Assembly: GCA_041855445.1 (NCBI GenBank)
Contig: JBHAEG010000044.1
Location: 22,406-86,405 of the forward strand
Source: Faucicola sp041855445
GTDB lineage: Bacteria; Pseudomonadota; Gammaproteobacteria; Pseudomonadales; Moraxellaceae
Direction: 5' to 3'
DNA length: 64,000 nucleotides
The notes beneath the pieces are model-generated. The model was not told the origin of the DNA. It ran no database searches and saw nothing but the letters and a program-made list of their open reading frames with translations. The translations under genes and the position numbers were made by a program. Below, in pieces: positions 37,430 to 46,688 of this stretch (the first letter of the stretch is position 1; each line of letters begins with the position of its first letter).

Positions 37430-38191
37430 TTAGTTTTGACTCAAAACTTGTTCTGAGGTTCTACCAAAGCGACGTTCACGCCCCATAAAAATCGCTATCA
37501 TATTGTCCAGCTCATCAGTTGAAAAATCTGGCCATAAAGTTTCAGTAAAAAATAATTCTGCATAGGCAGTTTGCCAAAGTAAAAAATTAGAAATCCGATA
37601 ATCTCCGCCTGTACGAATTAACATATCAACCGCAGGTAAATCAGATAATGCGATATGCTGAGAAAAATCTTCTTGTGTAATATTATTAATATCAATATTT
37701 TCTGTGATTATTTGTTTGACTAAACATTTACTTGCATTAAAAATATCCCATTGCCCGCCATAACTAACAGCAATTACCAATGTCATATTGGTAAAATTTG
37801 CAGTTGTTTCTTCTGCATATGTCATCAATGCTTGTAATTGTGGTGATAACATGGCACGATTACCAATAAAACGTAAACGAATTTGATGACGCTCCATTCG
37901 TGGTAATTGTTCATGAATGGTTTGTTCCAATAACGCCATCAATAATGTTACTTCATTTTCTGGACGTTGCCAGTTTTCGCTAGAAAATGCAAAGACCGTT
38001 AAAACTTTGACACCAATTCTGGCACAATGTTCAACAATTGGGTCTAATGCCTGTTTACCTGCAAAATGCCCACCACCTGTGGCGAGTTGATGGGATTTTG
38101 CATAGCGATTATTGCCATCCATAATGATGGCAATATGTTTTGGCATACCTTTTAATGGTGATGATTGATTATCAGATAAATGTAATGACAT
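37430..38191 (-). CDS. uppS: Undecaprenyl diphosphate synthase
   Basis: Builds C55 undecaprenyl diphosphate, the lipid carrier of peptidoglycan and O-antigen units. The 253-residue cis-prenyltransferase shows IAIIMDGNNRYAK (Mg-binding Asp) and LIRTGGDYRISNFLLWQ followed by AYAELFFTETLWPDF. Two small variations: NNRYAK where GRWAK is usual, and TGGD where TGGE is common; both keep the chemistry. Its ATG overlaps the frr stop by 1 bp (TAATG). Confidence 0.94.
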   Translation of the reverse strand: MSLHLSDNQSSPLKGMPKHIAIIMDGNNRYAKSHQLATGGGHFAGKQALDPIVEHCARIGVKVLTVFAFSSENWQRPENEVTLLMALLEQTIHEQLPRMERHQIRLRFIGNRAMLSPQLQALMTYAEETTANFTNMTLVIAVSYGGQWDIFNASKCLVKQIITENIDINNITQEDFSQHIALSDLPAVDMLIRTGGDYRISNFLLWQTAYAELFFTETLWPDFSTDELDNMIAIFMGRERRFGRTSEQVLSQN

Positions 38192-38745
38192 TATACTTCC
38201 ATTAATTCAGCTTCTTTTGCTGTTAATTTTTTCTCGATGGTGTCAATATATTTATCAGTCATTTTTTGAATATCGTCCATTGCACGGCGTTCTTCATCTT
38301 CACTGATTTGTTTATCTTTTAATAATGCTTTGAGTTCACTATTCATGTCACGGCGAGCATTACGCACAGAAACACGGCTATGTTCAGCTTCGTTACGAGC
38401 AAGTTTTTGCATATCACGGCGAGTTTCTTCGGTCAATGCTGGTAATGGCACTCGAATAACTTCGGCTGAAATTGGGTTAAGTCCTAATGCTGATTCTCGA
38501 ATGGCTTTATCCACCGCCTGTACCATACTGCGGTCAAATGGCTGAACTAATAAGGTGCGAGAGTCTTCAACATTAATACTGGCAACTTGGTTTAGAGGCA
38601 TATCTGCTCCATAGTACGACACCATAACACTGGACAAAATACCAGGGTGGGCCCGACCTGTACGCACTTTGCTAAACGCATTATCTAATGCCTCAATCGC
38701 TTTTTTCATGCGATTTTCACCATCTTTTTTAATTTCGTTAATCAT
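38191..38745 (-). CDS. frr: Ribosome recycling factor
   Basis: Splits the post-termination ribosome with EF-G. The 184-residue protein starts MINEIKKDGENRMKKAIEAL and includes VRTGRAHPGILSSVMVSYYG and VRNARRDMNSELK, standard RRF signatures. Three ATG codons stand in a row; the third (38745) has AAGGAT at the right distance and gives the family N-terminus and length (E. coli 185). Confidence 0.96.
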   Translation of the reverse strand: MINEIKKDGENRMKKAIEALDNAFSKVRTGRAHPGILSSVMVSYYGADMPLNQVASINVEDSRTLLVQPFDRSMVQAVDKAIRESALGLNPISAEVIRVPLPALTEETRRDMQKLARNEAEHSRVSVRNARRDMNSELKALLKDKQISEDEERRAMDDIQKMTDKYIDTIEKKLTAKEAELMEV

Positions 38746-38789
38746 CATCATATCCTTAAAATAAAATTTAGTGTAAGTGTCGCTATGAA

Positions 38790-39515
38790 TTAATGGAAAA
38801 CTTTTGTGCCTTCTGCTTCACCCATGACGACATTTAATAAAGCATTTTGTTTGCTCATGTTAAATACTTGTAATGGTACATTATGTTCACGGCAAAGAGC
38901 GATTGCAGTTAAGTCCATGACTCCAAGTTTTTGTTCTAAAACTTGGTCAAAGGTCAATTCATCATATTTAGTCGCATCATCATGCTTACTTGGGTCTTTA
39001 TCATACACGCCATCAACTTTGGTTGCCTTTAAAATAACGCCTGCTTCAATTTCAATACCACGTAAGCAAGCGGCGGTATCTGTGGTAAAAAATGGATTAC
39101 CAGTACCTGCTACAAAAATACAAACTTCATTATTTTTTAAATAACGAATAGCGTTACGGCTACTGTAAGTTTCAGTCACTTCACCAATTGGCAATGCTGA
39201 CATTAAACGACATTTGATATTACGTCTTTCTAGCGAGTCACGCATTGCTAAACCATTCATGACTGTCGCTAACATACCCATTTGGTCGCCAGTCACACGT
39301 CCAACAAGCCCTTGTTTTTGTAATTGACTACCACGGTATAAGTTGCCACCACCAACAACGATACCAACTTGTACGCCCAATCCAACCAAATGAGCAATCG
39401 CTAAACTAATATTATCTAATACGGCACTATCAATGCCCATATCATTTTTTCCAGCAAGGGCTTCACCAGACAATTTTAACAAAATTCGAGTATAACGTGG
39501 GGCTTTATCAGACAT
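38790..39515 (-). CDS. pyrH: UMP kinase
   Basis: Phosphorylates UMP to UDP. The 241-residue amino-acid-kinase-fold protein shows ILLKLSGEALAG, GIVVGGGNLYRG, GRVTGDQMGMLATVMNGLAM and the C-terminal LQVFNMSKQNALLNV. Length equals E. coli PyrH. AAGGTATCTT precedes the ATG. rpsB and tsf, often just upstream, are absent; rimO is there instead. Confidence 0.96.
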   Translation of the reverse strand: MSDKAPRYTRILLKLSGEALAGKNDMGIDSAVLDNISLAIAHLVGLGVQVGIVVGGGNLYRGSQLQKQGLVGRVTGDQMGMLATVMNGLAMRDSLERRNIKCRLMSALPIGEVTETYSSRNAIRYLKNNEVCIFVAGTGNPFFTTDTAACLRGIEIEAGVILKATKVDGVYDKDPSKHDDATKYDELTFDQVLEQKLGVMDLTAIALCREHNVPLQVFNMSKQNALLNVVMGEAEGTKVFH

Positions 39516-39609
39516 AAGATACCTTTTTTCATCATTTTATGTGCTATAAACGTTAGAATTCTAACAAAAATGCCATTATTTGAATAGTCAAATCTAATAG
39601 ATTATTCAT

Positions 39610-41073
39610 TTAGTGGGTATAACTGGCAAATAAATCATACTCACTGGCTTCATCAATGGTGACAGTAATAAATTCACCAATTTTTACGCTTTCGTCAATA
39701 TTATCAACATATACATGACCATCAATATCTGGTGCATCTGCATAACTACGACAAATAGCGATATTTTCTTCAATATCAATATCATCGACCAAGACCATCA
39801 AGGTTTTGCCGACTTTTTCTTGTAATTTTTCAGCAGAAATTTGTTGTTGTAAAGCCATTAATCGTTCATAACGTTGTTGTTTTACTGCTTCAGGCACATG
39901 GTCAGGTAAGTCATTTGCAACGGCTCCTTCAATCTCTGAATAGGTAAAGGCTCCAACACGGTCTAAGCGGGCTTGTTTTAACCAGTCTAACAAATATTGA
40001 AAATCTTCTTCGGTTTCTGTTGGAAAGCCAACGACAAAAGTTGAACGAATGACAATATCAGGACAAATATTTCGCCATGCTTGAATACGTTCTAACACAT
40101 TTTCACTATGGGCAGGACGTTTCATCGCTTTTAGGATTTTTGGGCTGGCATGTTGAAATGGAATGTCTAAATAAGGTAATAATTTACCTTCGCTCATTAA
40201 TTTGACTACCTCATCAACGTGTGGATAAGGATAAACATAGTGTAGACGAACCCAAATACCCAAACGGTTTAAAGCTTCACATAAATCATAAAATTTTGAT
40301 TTTAGAGGCATACCTTGCCAAAAACTGGTTTTATATTTTAAATCAACACCATAGGCCGATGTATCTTGAGAAATAATTAATAACTCTTTCACTCCTGCTT
40401 TTTTTAATGCACTGACCTCTGTCATCACCTCATCAATGGGGCGTGATACTAAATCACCTCGTAAATTTGGAATGATGCAAAAAGTGCAACGATGATTACA
40501 ACCTTCAGAAATTTTGACATAGGCATAATGTTTAGGCGTGAGCTTAATGCCTGCCTCATTGATTAAATCGATTTTGGGGTCATATATTTTGTTTTTTTGT
40601 GGCTTAGGAACATGATGCGTCACGGCATTAATGACCTCATCATAGGCATGGGCTCCTGTGACTGCCAAAACTGCAGGGTGCATGGTTTTAATTTTTTCTG
40701 CATCTTTACCCAAACAGCCTGTTACAATTACTTTTCCATTATGTAAAATTGCCTCACCAATTGCATCAAGCGATTCTTGTACTGCTGTTTCAATAAATCC
40801 ACAAGTATTTACTACGACCAAATCTGCTCCGTCATAATCACTTGCTACCTGATAACCTTCTTTGGTTAATTCTGTAATAATGCGTTCACTATCTACCAAT
40901 GCTTTTGGACAGCCCAAAGAAACAAAACCAATTTTGGGGATTTTATTGGTAGAAATCGGCGTGTTTGGTGATGGAAAAACTGCCGTTGGAATATGATTAG
41001 GGTTAGCTTTTGCTTGATTTTGTTCGATTTGTTGGCTGGATTTTGGATAATAAAGGGTTGGTTGTATAGACAT
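39610..41073 (-). CDS. rimO: Ribosomal protein S12 methylthiotransferase
   Basis: Radical-SAM enzyme that adds a methylthio group to an Asp of ribosomal protein S12. N-terminal MTTase domain with IGFVSLGCPKALVDSERI, TCGFIETAVQE and VTGCLGKDAEKI cysteines for one cluster; radical-SAM motif CNHRCTFCIIP for the other; C-terminal TRAM domain. The length of 487 exceeds E. coli (441) through a 45-residue polar N-terminal extension. MiaB is excluded by the LGCPKALVDSE pattern. Confidence 0.94.
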   Translation of the reverse strand: MSIQPTLYYPKSSQQIEQNQAKANPNHIPTAVFPSPNTPISTNKIPKIGFVSLGCPKALVDSERIITELTKEGYQVASDYDGADLVVVNTCGFIETAVQESLDAIGEAILHNGKVIVTGCLGKDAEKIKTMHPAVLAVTGAHAYDEVINAVTHHVPKPQKNKIYDPKIDLINEAGIKLTPKHYAYVKISEGCNHRCTFCIIPNLRGDLVSRPIDEVMTEVSALKKAGVKELLIISQDTSAYGVDLKYKTSFWQGMPLKSKFYDLCEALNRLGIWVRLHYVYPYPHVDEVVKLMSEGKLLPYLDIPFQHASPKILKAMKRPAHSENVLERIQAWRNICPDIVIRSTFVVGFPTETEEDFQYLLDWLKQARLDRVGAFTYSEIEGAVANDLPDHVPEAVKQQRYERLMALQQQISAEKLQEKVGKTLMVLVDDIDIEENIAICRSYADAPDIDGHVYVDNIDESVKIGEFITVTIDEASEYDLFASYTH

Positions 41074-41264
41074 AGCTCACTATCACTAAGGGTAATCAAT
41101 AACAAAGTTCGCTATTTTACCTGTTTTTTTTATAATAAACCAATTTTTCCCAGTTATTCACCAATAAAAATGGTTGATAGTTAATTATAGATATGAAAAA
41201 ATAAGCAAATATTACAAGCTGTTACTAAGGTGTTACAAATAAGGACGTTTTTTAAGGAAACATC

Positions 41265-41451
41265 ATGGCAAAAATTAATTTATCTGTGGCAGAAATCGAC
41301 TTATTATTAAACGCAATGCAAACATGGACATACAGAAAGAAAGTTAATTTATCGTCAGGAAAATGGCTGGGATAATCAAGAACAGCTTTCTCGCATTCAG
41401 GCAATAGACGAATTACAAGAACGTTTATATGCTATTTATCATCCCAAATAA
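41265..41451 (+). pseudogene. Small gene broken by a +1 frameshift, upstream of spo0M copy 1
   Basis: An ATG with a good ribosome site (AAGGAAACATC) opens MAKINLSVAEIDLLLNAMQT but the frame ends at 41375. In the +1 frame the sequence carries on without a stop as ERKLIYRQENGWDNQEQLSR and on to IYHPK at 41451, with no start of its own. Joining the frames near 41325-41335 gives about 62 residues, 21 bp before spo0M. I do not recognise the family. A sequencing error or a recent mutation are both possible. Confidence 0.6.
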
Positions 41452-41471
41452 TTTAACATAAGGATAATATT

Positions 41472-42215
41472 ATGTTTGGTAAACTCATGTCTGGTTTAGG
41501 TTTAGATGCAATTAAAGTTGATACAATTTTATATAATCCATCATTACAAGCTGGCGAAACTTTAACAGGTGAAATTTATTTTAAAGGTGGTTCTAGTGAT
41601 AAAAAAATCAATGGTTTATCGTTAAAGCTGATGACAACGGCTGAAGTTGTCGGTCACGACCATGAATATATGACGGAACTTTGTATTGATTATTGGCAAA
41701 TTAGTGATGCTTTTGAACTATCCGCCCATCAAGAACATCGAATTCCTTTTTCTGTACAGTTGCCATTTGACACGCCATTAACTGAATTACCAGCACCATA
41801 CAATACAACCCAAGTTTGGATTTATACTCATTTAGATGTTGATTGGGGGCTTGATGCCAAAGATAATGATTATTTGCAAATTTTACCAACACCTGCGATG
41901 ACCATTTTTATCGAAGCCATGCAACAGTGCGGTTTTCACTTATCTCGTGTTGATGTAGAAAAAGGGCAAATTCAAGCATCAAATTTTCATTCAAGCATTG
42001 ATTGTTATCAAGAATTAGAGTTTAAACAGACAGGATTTTTTAATAGTGTTAATGAAGTAGAAATATCTTTTATCGCAGAACCTTCGCACACACATGTGAT
42101 GCTAGAAACGAATAAACGTTTTGGCTCTGACCAACTATTAACATTAACGTTAGATAATAGTTATCTTGATGTTAATCAAATTACTAATGAAATTAAACAA
42201 TTACTTAACCCTTAA
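41472..42215 (+). CDS. Spo0M-like arrestin-fold protein, copy 1
   Basis: A 247-residue soluble protein of the Spo0M family, whose N-terminal half has an arrestin-like beta-sandwich. Typical pieces are MFGKLMSGLGLDAIKVDT, LQAGETLTGEIYFKGGSSDK and HLDVDWGLDAKDNDYL. B. subtilis Spo0M affects sporulation and cytoskeleton, but this lineage does not sporulate, so the role here is unknown. A second copy, similar over its whole length, lies 7 kb away in inverted orientation. AAGGATAATATT precedes the ATG. Confidence 0.85.
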   Translation: MFGKLMSGLGLDAIKVDTILYNPSLQAGETLTGEIYFKGGSSDKKINGLSLKLMTTAEVVGHDHEYMTELCIDYWQISDAFELSAHQEHRIPFSVQLPFDTPLTELPAPYNTTQVWIYTHLDVDWGLDAKDNDYLQILPTPAMTIFIEAMQQCGFHLSRVDVEKGQIQASNFHSSIDCYQELEFKQTGFFNSVNEVEISFIAEPSHTHVMLETNKRFGSDQLLTLTLDNSYLDVNQITNEIKQLLNP

Positions 42216-42346
42216 TAACTCATCTACGTTTATAATAACGACATTATTCATGTGATAATGCGATTTTCAACTGAATAAGTTATCATTTTATTAGTTTTTC
42301 TGATAGAATTATTGTCTTTAGTTTTTATTTATATCTCTAACGTTTT

Positions 42347-42376
42347 ATCGACTGCTATCTTTGGATTGCAGTCGAT
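42347..42376 (+). promoter_or_regulatory. Perfect 9-bp hairpin in the alaS leader
   Basis: ATCGACTGC and GCAGTCGAT pair perfectly around a 12-nt loop, followed by TTTG, ending 22 bp before the alaS start. Too few T residues follow for a strong terminator; it could be an operator (E. coli AlaRS represses its own gene by binding a palindrome near its promoter) or an RNA control element. Confidence 0.4.
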
Positions 42377-42398
42377 TTTGCGGTGAAAGGAGCTTATA

Positions 42399-45053
42399 GT
42401 GAGCCAGCCATTTCGTTTAGCCGAAATTCGTCAAGCATTTATTAATTATTTTTCAGAACATGGGCATACCCCTGTGGCTTCGTCCAGTTTAGTACCTCAT
42501 AATGACCCAACGTTATTGTTTACTAATGCAGGTATGAACCAGTTTAAAGATTGTTTTTTAGGTTTGGAAAAACGTGACTATGTACGAGCCGTGACCGCTC
42601 AAAAGTGTGTGCGGGCAGGCGGAAAGCATAATGACCTTGACAATGTCGGCTATACAGCACGTCATCATACTTTTTTTGAAATGTTGGGTAACTTTTCTTT
42701 TGGTAACTATTTTAAAGCAGATGCCATTCCATTTGTATGGGAGTTTTTAACGTCAGAAAAATGGCTAAATTTACCTAAAGACAAATTATATGTAACAATT
42801 TATCATACAGATGATGAGGCGTTTGACATTTGGCATCAAAAAGTTGGTTTAGCTCCTGAGCGTATTATTCGTATTGGTGATAATAAAGGTTCAGCATATG
42901 CCTCAGATAACTTTTGGCAGATGGGTGATACAGGTCCTTGTGGTCCTTGTACTGAAGTTTTTTATGACCATGGCGAACATATTGCAGGTGGTTTACCTGG
43001 TACACCTGAGGAAGATGGCGACCGTTATATCGAAATCTGGAACTGCGTTTTTATGCAGTTTAATCGTCAAAAAGATGGCACACTAGAGCCGTTACCAGCT
43101 CCAAGCGTTGATACGGGTATGGGTTTAGAGCGTATCAGTGCGATTATGCAAGGGGTGCATAGTAATTATGAAGTTGATGTTTTTGTTGATTTAATGAATG
43201 CAGGAGCCAATATTATTGGTATTGAAAACCAAGCTCAAGCGTCATTAAAAGTATTGGCTGACCATATTCGCTCAGTTACGTTCTTAATTGCTGATGGCGT
43301 TGTGCCAAGTAATGAAGGACGAGGCTATGTGTTACGCCGTATTATTCGCCGTGCAGTGCGTCATGGCAATAAGCTTGGGGCAAATGATAGTTTCTTTTAT
43401 CGTTTAGTGGCTCCATTGGCCTTGGCAATGGGTGATGCTTATCCTGAATTAGTTGAAAAACAAAGTTATATTGAGCAAACTATTTTAAAAGAAGAAGAAC
43501 AATTTGCTAAAACTTTATCGCAAGGATTAAAACTATTATCACAAGAAATTGATAATTTAACCACAGGTGATACATTGTCAGGTGAAACAGTATTTAAACT
43601 GTATGATACATATGGTTTCCCTGCGGATTTAACTGCTGACATCGTGCGTGAAAAAGGTATTATCATTGATGAGGCAGGTTTTGAAGAAAGCATGACTGAA
43701 CAACGTAATCGTGCTAGAGAAGCTGGAAAATTTGGCATGGATTATACGCAATTAATTCAGGTGGATAGTGCTACTGAATTTTTGGGTTATTCTGCCTCAA
43801 GTCATGATAGTATCATTACTCATCTTTATCAAGAAGGTAAAGCTGTTGAGCTATTAAAAGAAGGTGAGGAAGGGATAGTGATTTTAGAGGCAACGCCATT
43901 TTATGCAGAAGGTGGCGGGCAGGCAGGCGAATTAGGTGAAATTCATACGAGTTCTGGGGTGTTTGAGGTGCAAGACACGAAAAAGTCAGGACAAGCGATT
44001 ATTCATCATGGTATTGTGAAAGTGGGTCAATTGGTGGTTAATCAAGCCAGTCAAGCCCAAGTTGCATTGCAAATTCGCAGTGCCAGTGCAAAAAATCATT
44101 CGGCGACCCATCTACTACACAGTGCGTTACGTCAGCATTTAGGGGCAGGCGTTACCCAAAAAGGTTCATTAGTTAATGCCGATGTGTTACGCTTTGACTT
44201 TTCATATGATAAACCTTTAACAGAAAATGATATTATTACGATTGAGCAATTAGTTAATCAACAAATTTTAGCTAACCAACCAGCTGTTGCCGAGATTTTA
44301 ACGATGGACGATGCTAAGGCTAAAGGAGCAATGGCGTTGTTTGGAGAAAAATATGGTGACACTGTGCGAGTGTTAAGCATGGGAACAGTTGATAAAGAGG
44401 GCAGACCTTTTTCAATTGAACTATGTGGCGGTTTACATGTTCAACGTACAGGCGACATTGGCTTGTTTAAAATTGTTAGTGAACAAGGGATTGCTGCTGG
44501 TATTCGCCGTATTGAGGCAGTCACAGGCTTGGGTGCATTAAAATATGTGCAACAAGGCGAAAAACAGCTACAACAGCTTGCTAATCAATTAAAAGCTAAA
44601 CGTCCTGAAATCGCTGAGCGGGTGCAACAGTTAGCGGATAAAGGTCGTGATTTAGAAAAACAAATAGAACGTTTGCAACAAAAATTAGCAAGTTCACAAG
44701 CTAAAGCATTATTAGATAATGTTCAGCAAATCAATGGCTTACCTGTACTAATTGCGACCTTGCAAGGGCTTGACGGTAAAGCATTACGCACTTTAAGCGA
44801 TGATTTAAAATCAAAACTTGCAAATAGCGTGATTGTGTTGGCAAGTGTACATGATGACAAAATTGCTTTAACGGCAAGTGTTGCTAAAGATTTGACCAAA
44901 CAAATCAAAGCAGGTGACATTATTAAACATCTTTGCCAACAGCTTGACGGAAAAGGTGGTGGCAAGCCTGATTTTGCTCAAGGTGGGGCAAATATGTCTG
45001 CCAACTTTAACGAAGTGATGGCACAATTGACCAATTGGATTGCACAACACTAA
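42399..45053 (+). CDS. alaS: Alanyl-tRNA synthetase
   Basis: Class II synthetase that charges tRNA-Ala. Start is GTG 42399 with AAAGGAG six bases upstream and the family N-terminus MSQPFRLAEIRQAFINYF. The catalytic domain (HTPVASSSLVPHNDPTLLFT) is followed by the editing domain (SATHLLHSALRQHLG; CGGLHVQRTGDIG with zinc ligands) and a coiled-coil plus C-Ala region (GGGKPDFAQGG). Length 884, like E. coli (876). lysC follows after 39 bp. Confidence 0.97.
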   Translation: MSQPFRLAEIRQAFINYFSEHGHTPVASSSLVPHNDPTLLFTNAGMNQFKDCFLGLEKRDYVRAVTAQKCVRAGGKHNDLDNVGYTARHHTFFEMLGNFSFGNYFKADAIPFVWEFLTSEKWLNLPKDKLYVTIYHTDDEAFDIWHQKVGLAPERIIRIGDNKGSAYASDNFWQMGDTGPCGPCTEVFYDHGEHIAGGLPGTPEEDGDRYIEIWNCVFMQFNRQKDGTLEPLPAPSVDTGMGLERISAIMQGVHSNYEVDVFVDLMNAGANIIGIENQAQASLKVLADHIRSVTFLIADGVVPSNEGRGYVLRRIIRRAVRHGNKLGANDSFFYRLVAPLALAMGDAYPELVEKQSYIEQTILKEEEQFAKTLSQGLKLLSQEIDNLTTGDTLSGETVFKLYDTYGFPADLTADIVREKGIIIDEAGFEESMTEQRNRAREAGKFGMDYTQLIQVDSATEFLGYSASSHDSIITHLYQEGKAVELLKEGEEGIVILEATPFYAEGGGQAGELGEIHTSSGVFEVQDTKKSGQAIIHHGIVKVGQLVVNQASQAQVALQIRSASAKNHSATHLLHSALRQHLGAGVTQKGSLVNADVLRFDFSYDKPLTENDIITIEQLVNQQILANQPAVAEILTMDDAKAKGAMALFGEKYGDTVRVLSMGTVDKEGRPFSIELCGGLHVQRTGDIGLFKIVSEQGIAAGIRRIEAVTGLGALKYVQQGEKQLQQLANQLKAKRPEIAERVQQLADKGRDLEKQIERLQQKLASSQAKALLDNVQQINGLPVLIATLQGLDGKALRTLSDDLKSKLANSVIVLASVHDDKIALTASVAKDLTKQIKAGDIIKHLCQQLDGKGGGKPDFAQGGANMSANFNEVMAQLTNWIAQH

Positions 45054-45092
45054 GTTTTTATTTTAGTATTAATTAACATAACAAGGAACATT

Positions 45093-46376
45093 ATGGCACT
45101 TATCGTACAAAAATATGGCGGTACATCAATGGGCAGTATTGACCGCATTAAAAATGTCGCAAAACGGGTTAAACGTTGGCATGACAATGGTCATCAAGTC
45201 GTTGTTGTTGTTTCTGCAATGAGTGGTGAAACAAACCGTTTAATCGACCTTGCTCGTCAAATTAGCAAAAATCCAGACCCTCGAGAATATGACCAAATGG
45301 TTTCCACAGGTGAACAAGTGTCTATTTCTTTGTTGGCTATGGCATTAAAAGAACTTGGCGTGAATGCAAAATCAATGACGGGTGGTCAAGTTGCTATTCG
45401 TACCGATGATGCTCATACAAAAGCCCGTATTCAGCACATTGATGATAATCAAATTCGCAATGCGTTAGATAATGGTATGGTTGTTGTGGTGGCTGGTTTC
45501 CAAGGTGTTGATGACCATGGCGATATTAACACTTTAGGGCGTGGTGGTTCTGATACCACAGGGGTTGCTTTAGCCGCTGCCTTGTCTGCAGATGAATGTC
45601 AAATTTATACAGATGTTGATGGCGTTTATACAACTGACCCTCGAGTTACCTCAAAAGCCAAAAAATTAACGAAAATTACCTTTGAAGAAATGCTTGAAAT
45701 GGCGAGTCTTGGCTCAAAAGTGCTACAAATTCGTTCTGTTGAGTTTGCAGGCAAATATCAAGTACCTTTACGGGTGTTATCAAGTTTTGATGAAAATGTT
45801 GATGGCTCGTTTGACGAACACTTTAGAAAAACCGTAGGCACTTTAATTACAACAGATGAAGGAGATACCATGGAACAGCCTATTATTTCAGGAATTGCAT
45901 TTAATCGTGATGAAGCAAAAATCGTTGTGCGTGGCGTTGCTGATAGACCAGGGGTGGCATCATCGATTTTAACACCTATTAGTAATGCTAATATTGAAAT
46001 TGATATGATTTTACAAAATTTATCAAGCAATGGCACAACTGATTTTAGTTTTACGGTTAATCGTGGTGATTATGATAAAGCATTAAAAATTTTACAAGAA
46101 GAATTAGCGGATATTGGTGGAACAGAGCTGGTAGGTGATAATAAAGTTGTCAAAGTGTCGCTAGTGGGTGTGGGTATGCGTTCGCATGCTGGTGTTGCTA
46201 GTGCAATGTTTCAAACATTGGCAGAAAACAATATCAATATTGAAATGATTTCTACCAGTGAAATCAAAATTTCTGTCATTATTCAGGAACAATATCTTGA
46301 AAAAGCAGTCAAATCGTTACATACTGCCTTTGGTTTAGACCGAGATGATGGCGATAGTAAAGTCGCAGGTTTATAG
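45093..46376 (+). CDS. lysC: Aspartate kinase, monofunctional
   Basis: First step to lysine, threonine, methionine and diaminopimelate. The 427-residue protein has the kinase domain (KYGGTSMGSIDRIKN; LGRGGSDTTGVALAAAL) and two C-terminal ACT domains (ISGIAFNRDEAKIVVRG; VSLVGVGMRSHAGVASAMF) for feedback inhibition. Gene order alaS-lysC-csrA equals that in Pseudomonas. An internal ribosome site and ATG inside it may produce a separate beta subunit. AAGGAACATT precedes the first ATG. Confidence 0.96.
   Translation: MALIVQKYGGTSMGSIDRIKNVAKRVKRWHDNGHQVVVVVSAMSGETNRLIDLARQISKNPDPREYDQMVSTGEQVSISLLAMALKELGVNAKSMTGGQVAIRTDDAHTKARIQHIDDNQIRNALDNGMVVVVAGFQGVDDHGDINTLGRGGSDTTGVALAAALSADECQIYTDVDGVYTTDPRVTSKAKKLTKITFEEMLEMASLGSKVLQIRSVEFAGKYQVPLRVLSSFDENVDGSFDEHFRKTVGTLITTDEGDTMEQPIISGIAFNRDEAKIVVRGVADRPGVASSILTPISNANIEIDMILQNLSSNGTTDFSFTVNRGDYDKALKILQEELADIGGTELVGDNKVVKVSLVGVGMRSHAGVASAMFQTLAENNINIEMISTSEIKISVIIQEQYLEKAVKSLHTAFGLDRDDGDSKVAGL
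45859..45872 (+). other. Internal start site in lysC for a possible beta subunit
   Basis: AAGGAGATACCATG lies in frame at codon 260, a near-perfect ribosome site, exactly at the junction between the kinase and regulatory domains. Initiation here would give a 168-residue protein (45870-46376) made of the two ACT domains, as known for the alpha2beta2 aspartokinases of Bacillus and Corynebacterium. Confidence 0.65.
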
Positions 46377-46408
46377 TAACATTGACAATAACATAAGGAG
46401 TGTGACCA

Positions 46409-46663
46409 ATGTTAATCTTAACTCGCCGAGTTGGCGAAACTTTAATGATTGGCGATGAAGTCAGCGTGACTGTTCTAGGTGTAAAAGGTAATCAAGTACG
46501 TTTAGGGGTAAATGCCCCTAAAGATATTGCTGTTCACCGTGAAGAGATTTATCAACGAATTTTGCATGAACGCTCAGTACAATCACACATGAGCCATTTA
46601 GAACATGGTGGCGGATTGCATCATTCCTTTGATAGTTTTGATGATGATTATTTTAATCGTTAA
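46409..46663 (+). CDS. csrA: Carbon storage regulator CsrA with C-terminal extension
   Basis: Dimeric RNA-binding protein that acts on GGA motifs near ribosome sites to control translation and mRNA stability. The canonical core MLILTRRVGETLMIGDEV to about residue 52 is intact, including the RNA-contact residues near the N-terminus and the VHREEIYQRI end. The protein is 84 residues, against 61 in E. coli; the extra tail (GGGLHHSFDSFDDDYFNR) is Gly/His/acidic and probably disordered, similar to the longer CsrA of Acinetobacter. AAGGAGTGTGACCA precedes the ATG. Confidence 0.95.
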   Translation: MLILTRRVGETLMIGDEVSVTVLGVKGNQVRLGVNAPKDIAVHREEIYQRILHERSVQSHMSHLEHGGGLHHSFDSFDDDYFNR

Positions 46664-46688
46664 TAAATAAATGATAAGTGAGGCTGTT

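Noticed and set aside
41472..42215. Sporulation system based on Spo0M
   Set aside because: Spo0M-like proteins are widespread outside spore formers and no other sporulation gene is present.
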